Source: Apostichopus japonicus (lineage: Eukaryota; Echinodermata; Holothuroidea; Aspidochirotida; Stichopodidae). Taken from it: 64,000 nucleotides of DNA. A program made the translations under genes and the position numbers. Every line of letters begins with the position of its first letter. Positions within the stretch are counted from its first letter, which is position 1. The stretch is from the NCBI RefSeq assembly GCF_037975245.1, contig NC_092564.1:20807984-20871983 (forward strand), read 5' to 3'. The notes below the pieces were generated by a model, which saw only the letters and a list, made by a program, of their open reading frames with translations, did no database searches and was not told the DNA's origin. Positions 40,013-51,950 of the stretch are shown here, one piece after another.

Positions 40013-42234
40013 CTTTTACTCTTTTAGGCCTACATGGTGAGCAGTCGAAGTCAAGAAACAGCTCAAGAAACTAATAGTTATGAACTTTATGTCTGATTCA
40101 CGCTGACTGGTGTCACAAAAAGACAAACGCGAATGAGTGAAAAAATTGACTGAAGTGATTACAAAATTGGGTATCAAACGTAAAGTCAAGTCCGTCATGT
40201 GTGAACAAGTGGTATTTCAGCCAATATAGGTATTAATTATACATAGACAGAGTCACAGCTTACATTGTATTTTATATATAAATTTTAGTTATATATCAGG
40301 AGGGTAAGACAAAGCATTTTATGTCATACACCATATATAGATAAATATGTATATTTAATTATTTTTGGACCCCTGGCAACGGGCCCTTTAGGCGATCACA
40401 GAGCACTTGCCCTAGCTGCACCCCGTCCTCCTAACCGGTGCACGTAAACCCTGTCCTTGCACCCCTTGACCCGAATTAAAAAAAACGAAACTTGAACGGA
40501 AAAGGGAAGGAAAATACGTTGCCATAAGGGGCGGCTCCACCCTCTTTAGAAAGGATTGGCAAAAAGGGAATAAGTACATGAACAATAAACTAATAGTTAT
40601 TTCCATTGAAAAGTGTCTCGCTGAGCATCGCCGTCAAGGCAAAACCTTTTTTTTTCTAAATCACGTCAGTGTATTGCTTTCCAGCGTACTGTACTCCCAG
40701 AATTGACTCTCCTGCTTCTTGTTCCGAACGGCTCCAAACGAAATGCCAAAAAGTCGGCAACGGGGTTGGGGTGGGTTACCCAGCTCCACCATGGGGCACC
40801 TCATCTCGACTGACTCGAATTACAACTCGAAACTTTAACTGAAATTGGATTGAATTTAAAAAAAATATATACTAGCTGTCTGCATGGATCATACTTATCT
40901 ATACTATTGTGTGACCATATAGGCGTACAGGCTCTATATAGTCAACCAGGAGAGACTGGGGGAAGCTTTTTTTCTTGCCACAGAAAATTAAACATTGCCC
41001 GGAAGTTCCTAGCACGATTAATTCATTTCAAACTTCGACGGCAATGAAGGACAAAGAGAACCATATAGGCCTATGCCTGACTATAAGATCATTGAACCAT
41101 CACGAACAACTCCGAATAATCTTCCATTTGCCGATTCATTACACTGAGAATAAGGGGTGGGGGTGGGGCTTTCCATTTGATCCGCAAGTATATTGAATGG
41201 TCACCACAACAAGGGTGTATAGCTTGGGACTAGCACGGGGAGACTTGTCAACCTTGTGAACTTTTTTGGGGGTGAGATGCGGGGGGGGGGGGGGGAGTTG
41301 GCAAACTAAAACATACAGGGTAAACAGAGGGGAGGAAAGAGGTCAAAAAAGAAAGAGTGAAAGACAGATGAAGGGATGGAGGAAGAAAGTAAAGAAAATG
41401 TGGAGATGGAGATGGCTATGGGTAGAGATAGATATGATATGAAAGTACAGAGAAAAAAAACCAAGAGCAGAAAAATGGAGATCACTGGGATACTGTCAAA
41501 TACACAAGAAGAATATACAATCTAAATACTGAAATAAAATAATGCACAACATAATTACAGCTTTATGACATCAACAAATCAAAGGGGAAGGATATAATGT
41601 TTCAAGGATGCTGGAAAATAAGACACAACAGAAGATGATTATGGTTTCTGATCTATTAGGCTTCTTCTCTCTACTGCTACCAGGATGTAAGAGACCACAG
41701 GGACTCGCACAACTCTTTAAGTTGTGATGACCTCTGACCCTTACTATGCCTAACTGTTATCTTGCCAGGAAATAAATACACCAGTGCATGAGAGGAGGTG
41801 AGAGACAGGACTGATTGATCGTGTCGATAGGGGTACATGTGATTCAAGAAGATAGATGTAAAGATTAGCATCGTTTGGACACTTCAAATGGGACCCCCTC
41901 CCCACCCCCCCCCCCCCACACCCTCCCCCATGTTCTAATCATATCCCCTCCTGGCAACGGAAATGAACACCAGTATAAATAAACCGATACAGATATTTAT
42001 ACACGCTGTGCGTGTAGGCCTATATACAATAATATAAAGCTGGCCATTCTCTGATTGTTACTCCTTGATTGAATTTCCCCAACCTTGCCCACCTTGACTT
42101 AGAGGGTGGCCAAGCTCCTGATTTACAGTCATAGCTACTATCGAACAAAATGGACGAAAGCAATTTATCTCAATCTGGTGATGCAGATGTATCATTAGCT
42201 GCTAATCCAACGTTTGTGAATGTCGCACAACCTG

Positions 42235-42437
42235 TCAACAAAAGTCTGGGAAAAGTGCTTGCCCCTGCCATATGTATGATCTCTTTTGTTCAGGATCATG
42301 TAAATGTGGCAATGTGTATTCGTATAGTCTGAGGTTTCTCTCCCATGCTGCTCCATATCTAATCCTACTGGTGACATTGGACAGAACATTGGCAGATGGC
42401 TTCTTGAGAGGTGTTGAAGTAACTGGATCAGGAGTAT
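42235..42437 (-). CDS. Unknown gene, coding exon 3 (terminal)
   Basis: Reads DTPDPVTSTPLKKPSANVLS, then RIRYGAAWERNLRLYEYTLP and the C terminus PDFC. Acceptor TCTACAG. The TP/SP-rich start suggests phosphorylation sites (inference). Confidence 0.68.
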
Positions 42438-45400
42438 CTGTAGAGATTACATAAAACAATAGTTACTAGATTGCAAGTATCCTGCTATAGCTTCTATGGC
42501 TGTGACTAAAAATATACAGTACCTTTTGTTTAGAACTTATCACACTTATGCAGCACTGGAAACTGATATTTCAATTTAAATGGTGTCATTGAATTTAGAG
42601 GACATTGAAGTTACAAGTATGTTGGTGAAACCAAGACCACCTTCAAGAAGCAGTTCTAGTCACAAGTCAATACCATGAAAATGGAGACTCCAGTAGGGGA
42701 ACACTTTCAGCTCCCCAATCATACCATTAAAGACATGTCCCAACAGGTAACTAACTTCGTAGACTAACCATCTCAGACACAGTACACCACAGCAGAGATA
42801 GAGAGAGTGGACGGAGTGCCCTAGCACCATTCAACTGAATGGGCTCAATGTACAGGAAGGACATGACTAACTTTATCCTGCTCCATCTCTGTATTCTGCT
42901 ATAGTTTATTCGCCCTCTCTCCTTACTTAATCCTCGCTTTGTACTCCACAGTTAATCTAAATACCTCTGCTTTCACTGACTCCTTTTGTTCAATACACCA
43001 TTAACTTCTTTCTTTGTGTTCACCATATCCTCTCTGTTCCAGGCTCTATTGTGTCTCTTGAATTTACTGTTACTAGTCAGTTTGCCTCTAAAGAAGATCC
43101 TGATAATATCAGGCCCACTTACTTTTATAAATTCTCATACACATGTATGTTTTTTAGTGGATGAGCAATAAGCTACCATCTTTTTCTTTTCTTTTGGAAT
43201 TTAATGAGAATGAAATTGTATTATTTTTCTGATCACACCAGATCAGATAAGATTAGCACTGCTCTTCCAGTCTGTAATTCATGCAAGGATAAACATATAA
43301 ATTTACCTTCTCCTTTCTGAGTGTCAACTGATCTTTCTGTGGTGACAGCCGCTGAGAATGCCTCTGTTTGACTTTCAGCATCTTTCCGGAAAAGATGCAT
43401 TTGAAACCTATACAATGAAACAAAAAAAATTGTCTGTAAATCATATAACTGAAATAGTAATTTTACTGTACGCCCCAAGCTTAATTGTATGCGTAATGAA
43501 TCTGGTAATGACCAAATCATTACAAACATACATGTTTTTATCATACCTACCCAAGAAAAAATATGAAAGAGAAAAGTAACAAACAAACACTTAGGCAGAT
43601 TTCAATAATAACATATTGTTAACCCACATTGATTTAAACCCAGATAAGGATGAGATATTCTTTCATACTCTTCTTCAACATATCCATAAACCGCGGTACC
43701 TTTCAAGAATTGTAAGGATAATTTTGTGTTGCCCAACTGCTTGCCCAACAACTTGAGCTCACATGTCAATGTAAAATTTACTATGTAAACTTCCTGTCTT
43801 AGTGAACTGATTGGTTTCATATCGCTAAAAGATGTCCAGTCTTTTGATCAAAGTTTGATGTACACTCATTATTTACCTACTGTGTAAACTTCCTGTTTAT
43901 GTGAGCAGTTGGTTTCATGAGTGAGAATTGAGATGCTAGCTTACTCCATGACACCATTGTGAAAAATTCCTGTTTACATGAATAGCTTGGTTTCAGACTA
44001 CCATTAATTTAACGCTAGATTACTCTCCACAAGAGATAGTTTCGGCCACCAAATTTAATAGATATTATAATTTTTGAACACTAAACATCAGATCATTCAC
44101 AAGAAGCTGAACAAAAACAAGCATAGTACTGACTATATATAAAAAATATGATAACTTAGCACAGCATCATAAAGTATGAGCATCAGGCCTACACAAAAAA
44201 AACTGGTACTTTCTTACCTCCAGGCATGGCTATATGAAGGTTTATAAAGGTATAGCTATATGTACTAATATGGTCCCTCAATTTGTGAGGCTAATTTACC
44301 TAATTTCTTGCATAGCAGTTGGGTTCCTTCAAAAATCCCAAGCACAGAAATGTACACATGATTGCTGGAATATTGGACAGACAGTCAGTAGATAACAGTA
44401 TAACACCCTATTGCCCAAATGTACCATTAAAACTTGATTGCATATATGCTGGCTGTGGCTGACCTTAGAAAAACATAAGGTCTAGTTGCATACGCAGCGG
44501 TGTGAAAACATGTGAATCAGTTAGTAGTGATTCTAAATTATTTATGTACAGTAGATGCATTATTTTTATAGGAAAAATTGCAGGTCCATGTGGTTGTACT
44601 TGTACAGCACAGTAGGCCTTCCTCACTGGTGTATATTACAAAATTAGGGAATACAGTTACTATGAACACTAAATTCAGATACTTATTACTAATACTATAG
44701 GCCTTAGTCCTATGTTATATGCCTAGTTAATTATGACTGGGCATAGGTGAGGCTTTTCTTTCAAATGCTCATTCACAAGAATTATTCCTCAAACAAGGAC
44801 AGCTGATAACAATTTAGAACCTGGAGGGGTGGGGATGAACAGATCACCTAGGCCTAGTGGTTAGAAAATATATTTCCATCAATTTGTTGAGGCAAAAAAA
44901 CAGTTTACTTTTTGGTGATGAGAAGGCCCAGCTTTCCATGGCATAAATATGAGGAGTGAAACTAAAGACCCCCAGTCCCTGTCAGTCTTCTTTAGGAAAG
45001 ATATTTTAATTTTTAACTGTATACAGTACAAAGTGGCTATTCTTACGACTAGTTGTAAGAATAATTTCCGACTACGCATGGGCAGTTGCTATTTTTATGA
45101 TTAGGAGTACTAATTTTACGACGAGGAGTAACAATAACTTCCGGTTAGGGTTAGGATTGAGAGTTTGGGTTATGTTTAGGGTTAGGGTTACCCCTACTAC
45201 ATGCGCAGTTGCTTTATTTACTTTACTGCACTTGAATTTGCCTTTGTCGTAAGAATAGTTTATAAATAATTGTTACGACTAGTCGTAAGAATAGCCACGG
45301 CCTATACAGTATCCTCATGACAAGCATTCACAAACAGTGATGATGATGACTCAGTAATACAACTTACTGCTATTTTGTGCTAGGATAAGTATGATAAGGT

Positions 45401-46087
45401 TAGCATACGCTAGGTCCATTGGAAAAATAATGAATGATAGGCCTAGTTACAAAGCCTAGGCTCATCAAATCATGTATGTTACAAATACAATTGCATAGAC
45501 ACTGCGAAGTTCGAACACCTAAGCCTTAAAATACCCCAAAAACTATCTTCATTTTATTGACAGATATGTACGTACATACTTGCGCACGGGTCATTTTGGA
45601 GAGGAAATAACTGTAGCTTCCTAGTTTTTAGTGATATTGGCTTTCGCTTGTAGGTTATCATGGTGAAATTGTGTATTTCTTAGGGGTGTCCGAACTTTGC
45701 AGTTTTCTGTACTTCGCAATACTGACAGTTACCTAGGACAATACCCTGTAGTACTACTATGTACTAGTATTACCCTATATAGTTTTAGCCTAGCTTAGCA
45801 AATCATTACCTTTTTGTGTGATCCTGAAGCAAATGTTTTGCGAAATCTGCGTTGCTAACAGAAGTCAAATCGTGGACATGTTTGTAGAGTTCTTTCTCCA
45901 TTTGCCAGTTTACGTAGGAACGTAGAAGATAGATCTTCGTGGCATCTCTTCGTCGCTGTTGTTCCTTTGCACTGCTGTTTTTGTCAGGTCCATGCAACAA
46001 TGGCTTTCCTCCACTTGAACCTACGCTCGTTCCAGGATAAGGTCGTTTTCTTTCGCCCGATTCTCCTTGCCCTGATCCCTTTTCCAT
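42235..46087 (-). CDS. Unrecognised three-exon gene, 193 aa
   Basis: Coding exons 45810-46087, 43307-43407 and 42235-42437 total 582 nt with consistent phases (2, 1) and GT-AG borders; stop TGA at 42237-42235. The ATG at 46087 was chosen; the GTG nine bases upstream is not a likely start. The protein starts charged and disordered (MEKGSGQGESGERKRPYPG). A helical block follows with KIYLLRSYVNWQMEKELYKH and NADFAKHLLQDHTKR, then a Ser/Thr-rich linker, and it ends NLRLYEYTLPHLHD, then SYIWQGQALFPDFC. There is no signal peptide or membrane segment. The SN-x-FA-x-HLL pattern recalls short helical modules of invertebrate regulatory proteins, but I do not recognise the family. An E-box lies upstream. 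Confidence 0.7.
43307..43407 (-). CDS. Unknown gene, coding exon 2
   Basis: Completes an arginine codon, then FQMHLFRKDAESQTEAFSAA and TTERSVDTQKGE. Acceptor TGTATAG, donor GTAAAT. Phase 1 at the end. Confidence 0.65.
43770..43990. repeat. Three degenerate copies of a ~90-bp block
   Basis: GTAAACTTCCTGTCTTAGTG, GTAAACTTCCTGTTTATGTG and AAAAATTCCTGTTTACATGA each precede a GGTTTCAT/GGTTTCAG word. Intron 1 of the unknown gene. Confidence 0.65.
45029..45302. mobile_element. Mutator-like MITE with telomere-like core, 274 bp
   Basis: Inverted ends of about 26 bp, GTGGCTATTCTTACGACTAG in both. It is flanked by the 9-bp direct repeat TATACAGTA (45020-45028, 45303-45311), the size typical of Mutator-like elements. 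The middle holds GGTTAGGGTTAGGATT and TTTAGGGTTAGGGTTAC, i.e. copies of the TTAGGG telomere word. It has no coding capacity. Confidence 0.8.
45810..46087 (-). CDS. Unknown gene, coding exon 1
   Basis: Residues 1-93 (phase 2 at the end). Basic segment AKEQQRRRDATKIYLLRSY, then the helical block. Donor GTAATG. Confidence 0.7.
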
Positions 46088-46313
46088 GATTGTCACTATA
46101 CTCTAGTCTAATCGAATGTATTTGTACGAAAATCGTACAGTATTCTTTACTCAAAAGGCACACAAACAACAAACTATCGCGTACGAAAATCCTTTGCGGT
46201 AAACAGTACAATAATCTGAAATGCTGTGTTATAACATTATGTGTGCATGGGTACGGGCTTGTTACGCATACGCTTGCCTGTGCTATTCACTGATCTAAAT
46301 TTGCCACCGAGGT

Positions 46314-46319
46314 CACGTG
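46314..46319. promoter_or_regulatory. E-box upstream of unknown gene
   Basis: CACGTG within GGTCACGTGA, about 230 bp upstream of the ATG at 46087. This is a common core-promoter position for E-box binding bHLH factors. No TATA box was seen. Confidence 0.35.
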
Positions 46320-47084
46320 AGTTTTCGGGGTCCCATTAAACCTCGCTGAAACCTCGAAAATGCCAGCGCCCTCAAAAAAAAGTCTACGAGCGATATCGCC
46401 TTTAAATGACGTCTTAGAGCATGCGTCCTGGCTATACCGGTATATTCTACCGTAAACATACAACATTTTTTAAACAGTTATACTGCTAAAATAATGCAAT
46501 ATACTGTGTACAGATTTCTTAGGAACACGGTCTGCTGAGGAATCATATATAGAGGTCGGGGTGAGGTGGCTAGATAGTTGTGGCCAACTGACAGATTCAG
46601 TTTTATGTGCTATATTTCACGTTTTTCTTCTCCTGTTTTTTCCTTCTTGCGTGAATGGGGGTCCCTAAACCACTCTCACCCCGTCCCAACCAGCCTTCTT
46701 CACAAAAATCATCATGGAAGGATACTAAATTGTACTTATTTTCTAGTTGTCGTCTTACTGCGGTTCTGGGGGACTTCGAGAGGGGGATGGGGGTGGGGGT
46801 GACTCAGTTACAGGAGGCGCGGAAGAGGGTCAATGTGGAAATGCAAAGACATCGAGGGACAGTAGGAGAGGTGACTTTGAGTTGAGATTGAAAACCACAA
46901 ATTAATCTCAAAATGTTTGCATTCCTTACTTCTTCTACCAGTACAATAACAGTTTTTGAATGTTTCTTAGCACATATGCACATGTGTCTTACTTTTTGGT
47001 TTCGATGATAATCGTAACCCATGCAGTCATGATGGCGGAGTGTGTGTGTATTCGCGCGCGTGTGTGTGTGACGCCTTGCTTGTA

Positions 47085-47660
47085 AACACGATATCTCAAG
47101 AAGCTAGGGAAGCTTGGACCAATTTCATATTTAAATTGGTGTATATGAGTACCACATTGAATAGAAGAACCATAATGTTTTGTTGGGAGGTCAAAGATCA
47201 TTTTGGGGTCACCACTGGGGTAAAATTGTGAAAACTTTGTAAACAAGATAGCTCAATAAGGAGAGCTTGGAGCAATATCATATTTGGTGTGTAGGAGTAC
47301 CACTTTGAGTAGAAAAGCCTATTGATTTATATGTCAAATGTCATTTGGGGTCACCAGGGGTCAAATTGTGAAAACCTTGTAAACATGATATCTCAGGAAG
47401 GGAATCTTGGACCAATCTCATATTTGGTATGTAGTTGTAAAACGTTAAGTACAAGAAGCCTAATATTTTTTGTAGAGGTCAAAGGTCATTTGGAGTCACC
47501 CGAGGCCAAATTGTGACAACCTTGTAAACACGATATCTCAAGAAGGGAAGCTTGGAACAAAGCTCATATTTAGTATGTAGTTGTGACACGTTAAGTTCAA
47601 GTAGCCTATTTTTTGTGGAGGTCAAATGTCATTTTGGGTCACTAGTGGTCAAATTGTGTG
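47085..47660 (+). repeat. Tandem array of a ~145-bp repeat, four units
   Basis: Units begin near 47091, 47248, 47388 and 47533 with ATATCTCAAGAAG, followed by CTTGGANCAATNTCATATTT, TATGTAGTTGTNACACGTTA, AGGTCAAAGGTCATTTGG and GTCAAATTGTGAAAAC. Spacing is 140-157 bp. Related units occur at 900-1045, 20490-20790 and around 55260. Confidence 0.85.
47476..47488 (+). promoter_or_regulatory. Perfect DR1 nuclear-receptor motif inside tandem repeat
   Basis: AGGTCA-A-AGGTCA is the direct repeat spaced by one that RXR, HNF4 and COUP-type receptors bind. The other units have one to three changes at the same place. The motif is seen; binding is not shown. Confidence 0.5.
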
Positions 47661-50189
47661 CAAAAAGTTGTACCAGGCTTTGTACATACAGCTTTTCTAT
47701 TGGAAACGAATGATATCACTGAATCATCGGTATTATATATTTGGTTCCGTTGTTTTCCGTCGTATATCGCAATTGTCGAGATTCAGTGCCAAATAAAAAC
47801 TTCAGGTATCGATGTATAGTTACGTTTTAGATTTTTATCAATGACTGATCTCACTGCGAATTAACTGTGTAAATTGGTTCGCTATCTGCACGTGTATTAT
47901 GTACGGGAAGTTTTCATGTGCGGAGATAGTTGCCAACTTTCATGGAGCATTTACAAACATACAGCGAAAGCATCATTTAAAATCTGAAATAACTATTTAT
48001 CAGAGGGAACGGTTCGAGTTTATACGGTGTACGTAATTTGTTTTAGGCATTCATAATATGTTGTGTTCATATATTAATTTCTCAACCAATTAACAAAAAA
48101 TTAACCGCCGTTATTACGACGGCTTGGTTATACGCAGGCAACCCTTGCACAGCAGAGTAAATGCAGGTATAGACTACTAACAATAAGCATTGTAAAAAAG
48201 GCTTCGTGTCAGAATAACACTGATACACTAGAAGGTGGCCAAACATCTCCTAAATAATTTCTTAAGGCATTTCCTACATGCCATCAGCCATAATTTGCAA
48301 AATATACAACAATTAAAGGAGTTTTGAGACAAGTTTGTTGTTATTGCTGCTAGGATTTTTTTCAAAGATTTTCACTTAACACTAGTTGCGAGTTGAAGAT
48401 ACATGCTCTTTCAACCTTAGATTTTCATTGCGTAAACGATCGCTTTGATTTAGGCAGTGGAGTAATAGCGATATTTTTCGCCCACCCATCTGCATCTAAA
48501 AGTCAAGGTAAATAATTGGGAAAATGTATCAAGTCTCGCTAATCGACTGAGTATAGCTGTTCGAAGTGGCAGTAAGGTATTGTATAGGCGTTGGAGTCTC
48601 GCAGGCCTAGCTACTATATAGTACATGCCTAGATATTGAGGAGTCCTAATGTAACAGAAACTAAGCTATCTTCGTAGGTCTTTTTGCAGTTGTTTTATTT
48701 TTATTTATTCGAGACACATCAAAAGGCCTAGCTGCTTATTTATGATTCTGCGATATGTTTGACTTTGTTCAACACTTATTTTGGTGGAATAAGTTTAAAT
48801 TTCATACTACACAGAAACATAATTTTACAATGTGCAATTACGTAGCACCATGTATCTGCCCAAGTGCCTAACCTTTCTTCACAGAAAGTATTGAAGTTGT
48901 AGATCTGAACTTGAACTTGACCTGAACAGCAATCATAGTGCCAAGTGAATTCTGCGTTTTCGTGAATATATTTTTAGTCACGGTCCCCAAATAGCGAGTA
49001 CTTTAAAACATATTTGTCGTACTTTGAAGTATGTTGTTCATCCTGGCTATACGCTACAACCTATTGTGTCACATTCATATAAGATTATTCATGTAGCATC
49101 ATCGAGACCACACTGCAGTTTTGCTGTCTGGTTTATAATGTTAACCAATCTATGGACTAACCTCCAAAACTATAGACGCCACCATTTTATAGAGTGGGGC
49201 ACATCATTTTGTTGAAGCCCCTTCTGTGGATGATCCGTAAGGGATCACCCGCCCCATTTAGGTTAATTTGTTACGGTAAGGGGGTTAGATGCAAGTGCAG
49301 GTGCTATCCCTACAGTCAAGGAATTATAAAGCACTTGTATTGATGATCAACTTGCATGCCAGTTAACGTGTAGACTCTACCTAACCTTTTCCAAGGGAAG
49401 GAAATCCAAAGGTCATTAATTGTCTTATAAGTTTGTGGTAGATTAATGTCCGTAAGAATTTCTTTCACAGAGGGTTGTGAGCGAATGGAACGATTTGACT
49501 GAGTCGGAGAAAGGGAATACTGCGGATGGCTCTTTAAAGAATTGTAACAGGATTGATATTTCTGTGATCATCCCTTTTTCCATAGGGTCCTAGATGGAGA
49601 TTTTATCGCCCATGACTTGTCTTTTTTTTTCACCACAATCAAATAAATGTATTACAGACGACAATCCAGTGCAATGTGATGAATAGAACTTTGACTAGCA
49701 GTGTCAAGCACTGTAGTAAAAGTTAGCTTGTATCAAGAAATATCGTTCTTTTGCTTATTATGCTGATCGTTGAGGAAAATAGGCTTTGAGAAGCAGATCA
49801 TAAACCGTGCTTATAAATACAAGAAGTCTATCCAGTACCATTCATATCCATGTAGGTATGCATTTGATTAATATCTGTATGGTGGGGAAAAGGGGATTTT
49901 CTTTGGCTATATGTAATTGTTGACACTGGAAATACACCGTGACTGATGTGTAGGTGGATGTCATTCTGTTCGAGCTGCACTGAACGCAGCTCCGTCAGGT
50001 ACGAAAATTGTCTTGGGAAATACCAACAATGATATAAAAATGGTGCAAAATCAATAAGATATGAAATAACAGACAGTTACTTTCAACAGTGGGAAGCAGA
50101 TAACAAACAAGAAACAAGACCAGGACACAGCGGCATGTTTGGCTCCGTTACTGACAGCATTTCCTAAAAATATAGTGTAGCGCACCGTT

Positions 50190-50375
50190 TGTACGATAGG
50201 CATGTTGCCGTCGCAGACACCTATGGTGCATCACGCAAACCTATGTTGTCGTCGAAGAAATTAATGTTGCATTCGCGGAAACTTAGGTCGCCTTCGGGGA
50301 AACTTAGTTTGTTGTGGTAACTTAGGTTGCCATTGCGGAAACGTACGGGTTGCCGTCACAGAAACTTGTTTTTTC
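50190..50375. repeat. Degenerate ~25-bp tandem repeat (TTGCCGTCGCGGAAAC type)
   Basis: TGTTGCCGTCGCAGACACCT, GTTGTCGTCGAAGAAATTAA, GTTGCATTCGCGGAAACTTA, GTCGCCTTCGGGGAAACTTA, GTTGCCATTGCGGAAACGTA and GTTGCCGTCACAGAAACTTG follow one another. It is CpG-rich and unlike its AT-rich surroundings. Confidence 0.75.
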
Positions 50376-51625
50376 CGATTTCATTCTGTTGCCCGATTTC
50401 GTCCTCTTCAGATTATTTTTCTGAATAATACTAGCAACAGACATGCGGCTAACACCAATTAACTGATTTCTTTTATAGTAAAAATTTAAATTTCCGCGCG
50501 ACTACACTGTAAGTCTCTGCGACGGCCACATGTATATTCCACAAACGGCGCGCCATAACATAGCCCTATTTACCATAGCATTTTCCCGCGTCACACTTTC
50601 AGCGCATGTGCAGAATGTGAAATTTGTACGCGGGATGTGTAGGCTACGTAGTTCACGATGTATCACGGTAAAAAGCATGTGTAGCCTATAACATGTTGTT
50701 ATGCGTTGTTCCCTCAATGCAGCACAGTATAGTAAGAACAAATTGATTGTGGTCCAGTTCAATACACCACATATGCACCACGACCCTCACCAATTCACAG
50801 TGACCAAGTACCATCTCCAGGCATTTTGTTGACTACAAAAGGAGACAACTAAAGCAGTTTGAAACTAGCGAATCAAGTACCAAATTTTCTAGGAATTTGT
50901 AGTTTTGGTATGCATAAATGTACAAGATTTCAAAGGCCCCATTATACTACTAGTACTACGTACATTACTACTACTAGCCCATACTCCATTATTCCATAGG
51001 CTAACGTTAGACTACTTGTACTATTGTACCAATACTAATTACTAGGCTAACTAGTGCCTAACACTAGACTAGCACTGTATAGCAGTAGCATTACTGAAGA
51101 AACCAACTTTGCGAAATAAAAACACGGCAGATAGCATATGAAATTAGGGCTACTCAATGTTGGGTCAACTTTACCTACTCTTGGATCTTGCGTAAGCCAG
51201 TGAAAGTTAGGACTTTGGTAGATGCTCATGACATTAGGTGTAATGTTACTCGTTAGGCTAGGCCTAGGCCCCAATTATTGTGAGCCACCTGGCCTAATTT
51301 GGTGCTTCTAAGCATGCTTACACTTTAAGTTGTTTAACTTTAAAGAAAAACAGCTATGTATAGGCCTTTTATTAATTATTAACAGTAACACCAGCTTAAG
51401 ACCTTGCCCGCAAACACACTTGATTCTAATGCTAGGCAAGTAAAAGTTAAACTAAAGTCAAGAGTAAAGCTATAAATAATGCACCACAAATATAGGCCTA
51501 TGTGTGAACTATGAATAATGGGCCTACTTCATCAGCAATGTTTGGTGACCAGAGTCAGAAAGGAAATGCCGGCCTTTGTATCAGTAAGAGCGAACATGTT
51601 ATATATTACTGAGTGATATCCACAG

Positions 51626-51950
51626 GTGAAAACTGACGATGTTCTTTCGTCTCCTCATTCATTTGTTACTGGTGTTCCACAGGGCTCTGTACTTGGACCT
51701 GTTCATTTTTCTTTGTATCTTTCGGAGTTAAGTGATGTTATTCGGCATAATGGTGTTCATTTCCATCATGCCGATGATACTCAATTACTTCTTGCTTTCG
51801 ATAAGGATGATGTGCCCAATGCTCTTCATAAAATGGAAACCTGTCTAAGTGCTGTAAACAATTGGCTTACAACTAATCAGTTGAAACTTCACTGTGATAA
51901 AACAGAGTTTATCGTTTTTCGATCACGTTTCTCTGAAGTGACACTTAATT
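51626..51950 (+). pseudogene. Non-LTR retrotransposon reverse transcriptase relic
   Basis: The frame holds TGVPQGSVLGP (RT block), FHHADDTQLLLAF (YADD catalytic block with Tyr changed to His) and NWLTTNQLKLHCDKTEFIVF (next block). These are the central to late palm motifs of LINE polymerases of the CR1/L2/jockey kind. The fragment has no N-terminal palm, endonuclease or 3' end, so it is a dead 5'- and 3'-truncated copy. Confidence 0.9.

Noticed and set aside
45160-45200. A true chromosome end or interstitial telomere block
   Set aside because: The TTAGGG words are few and sit inside a MITE with its own ends and target duplication.
46088-46096. Upstream GTG start for the unknown gene
   Set aside because: Eukaryotic initiation at GTG is rare; the ATG at 46087 is nine bases downstream in the same frame.
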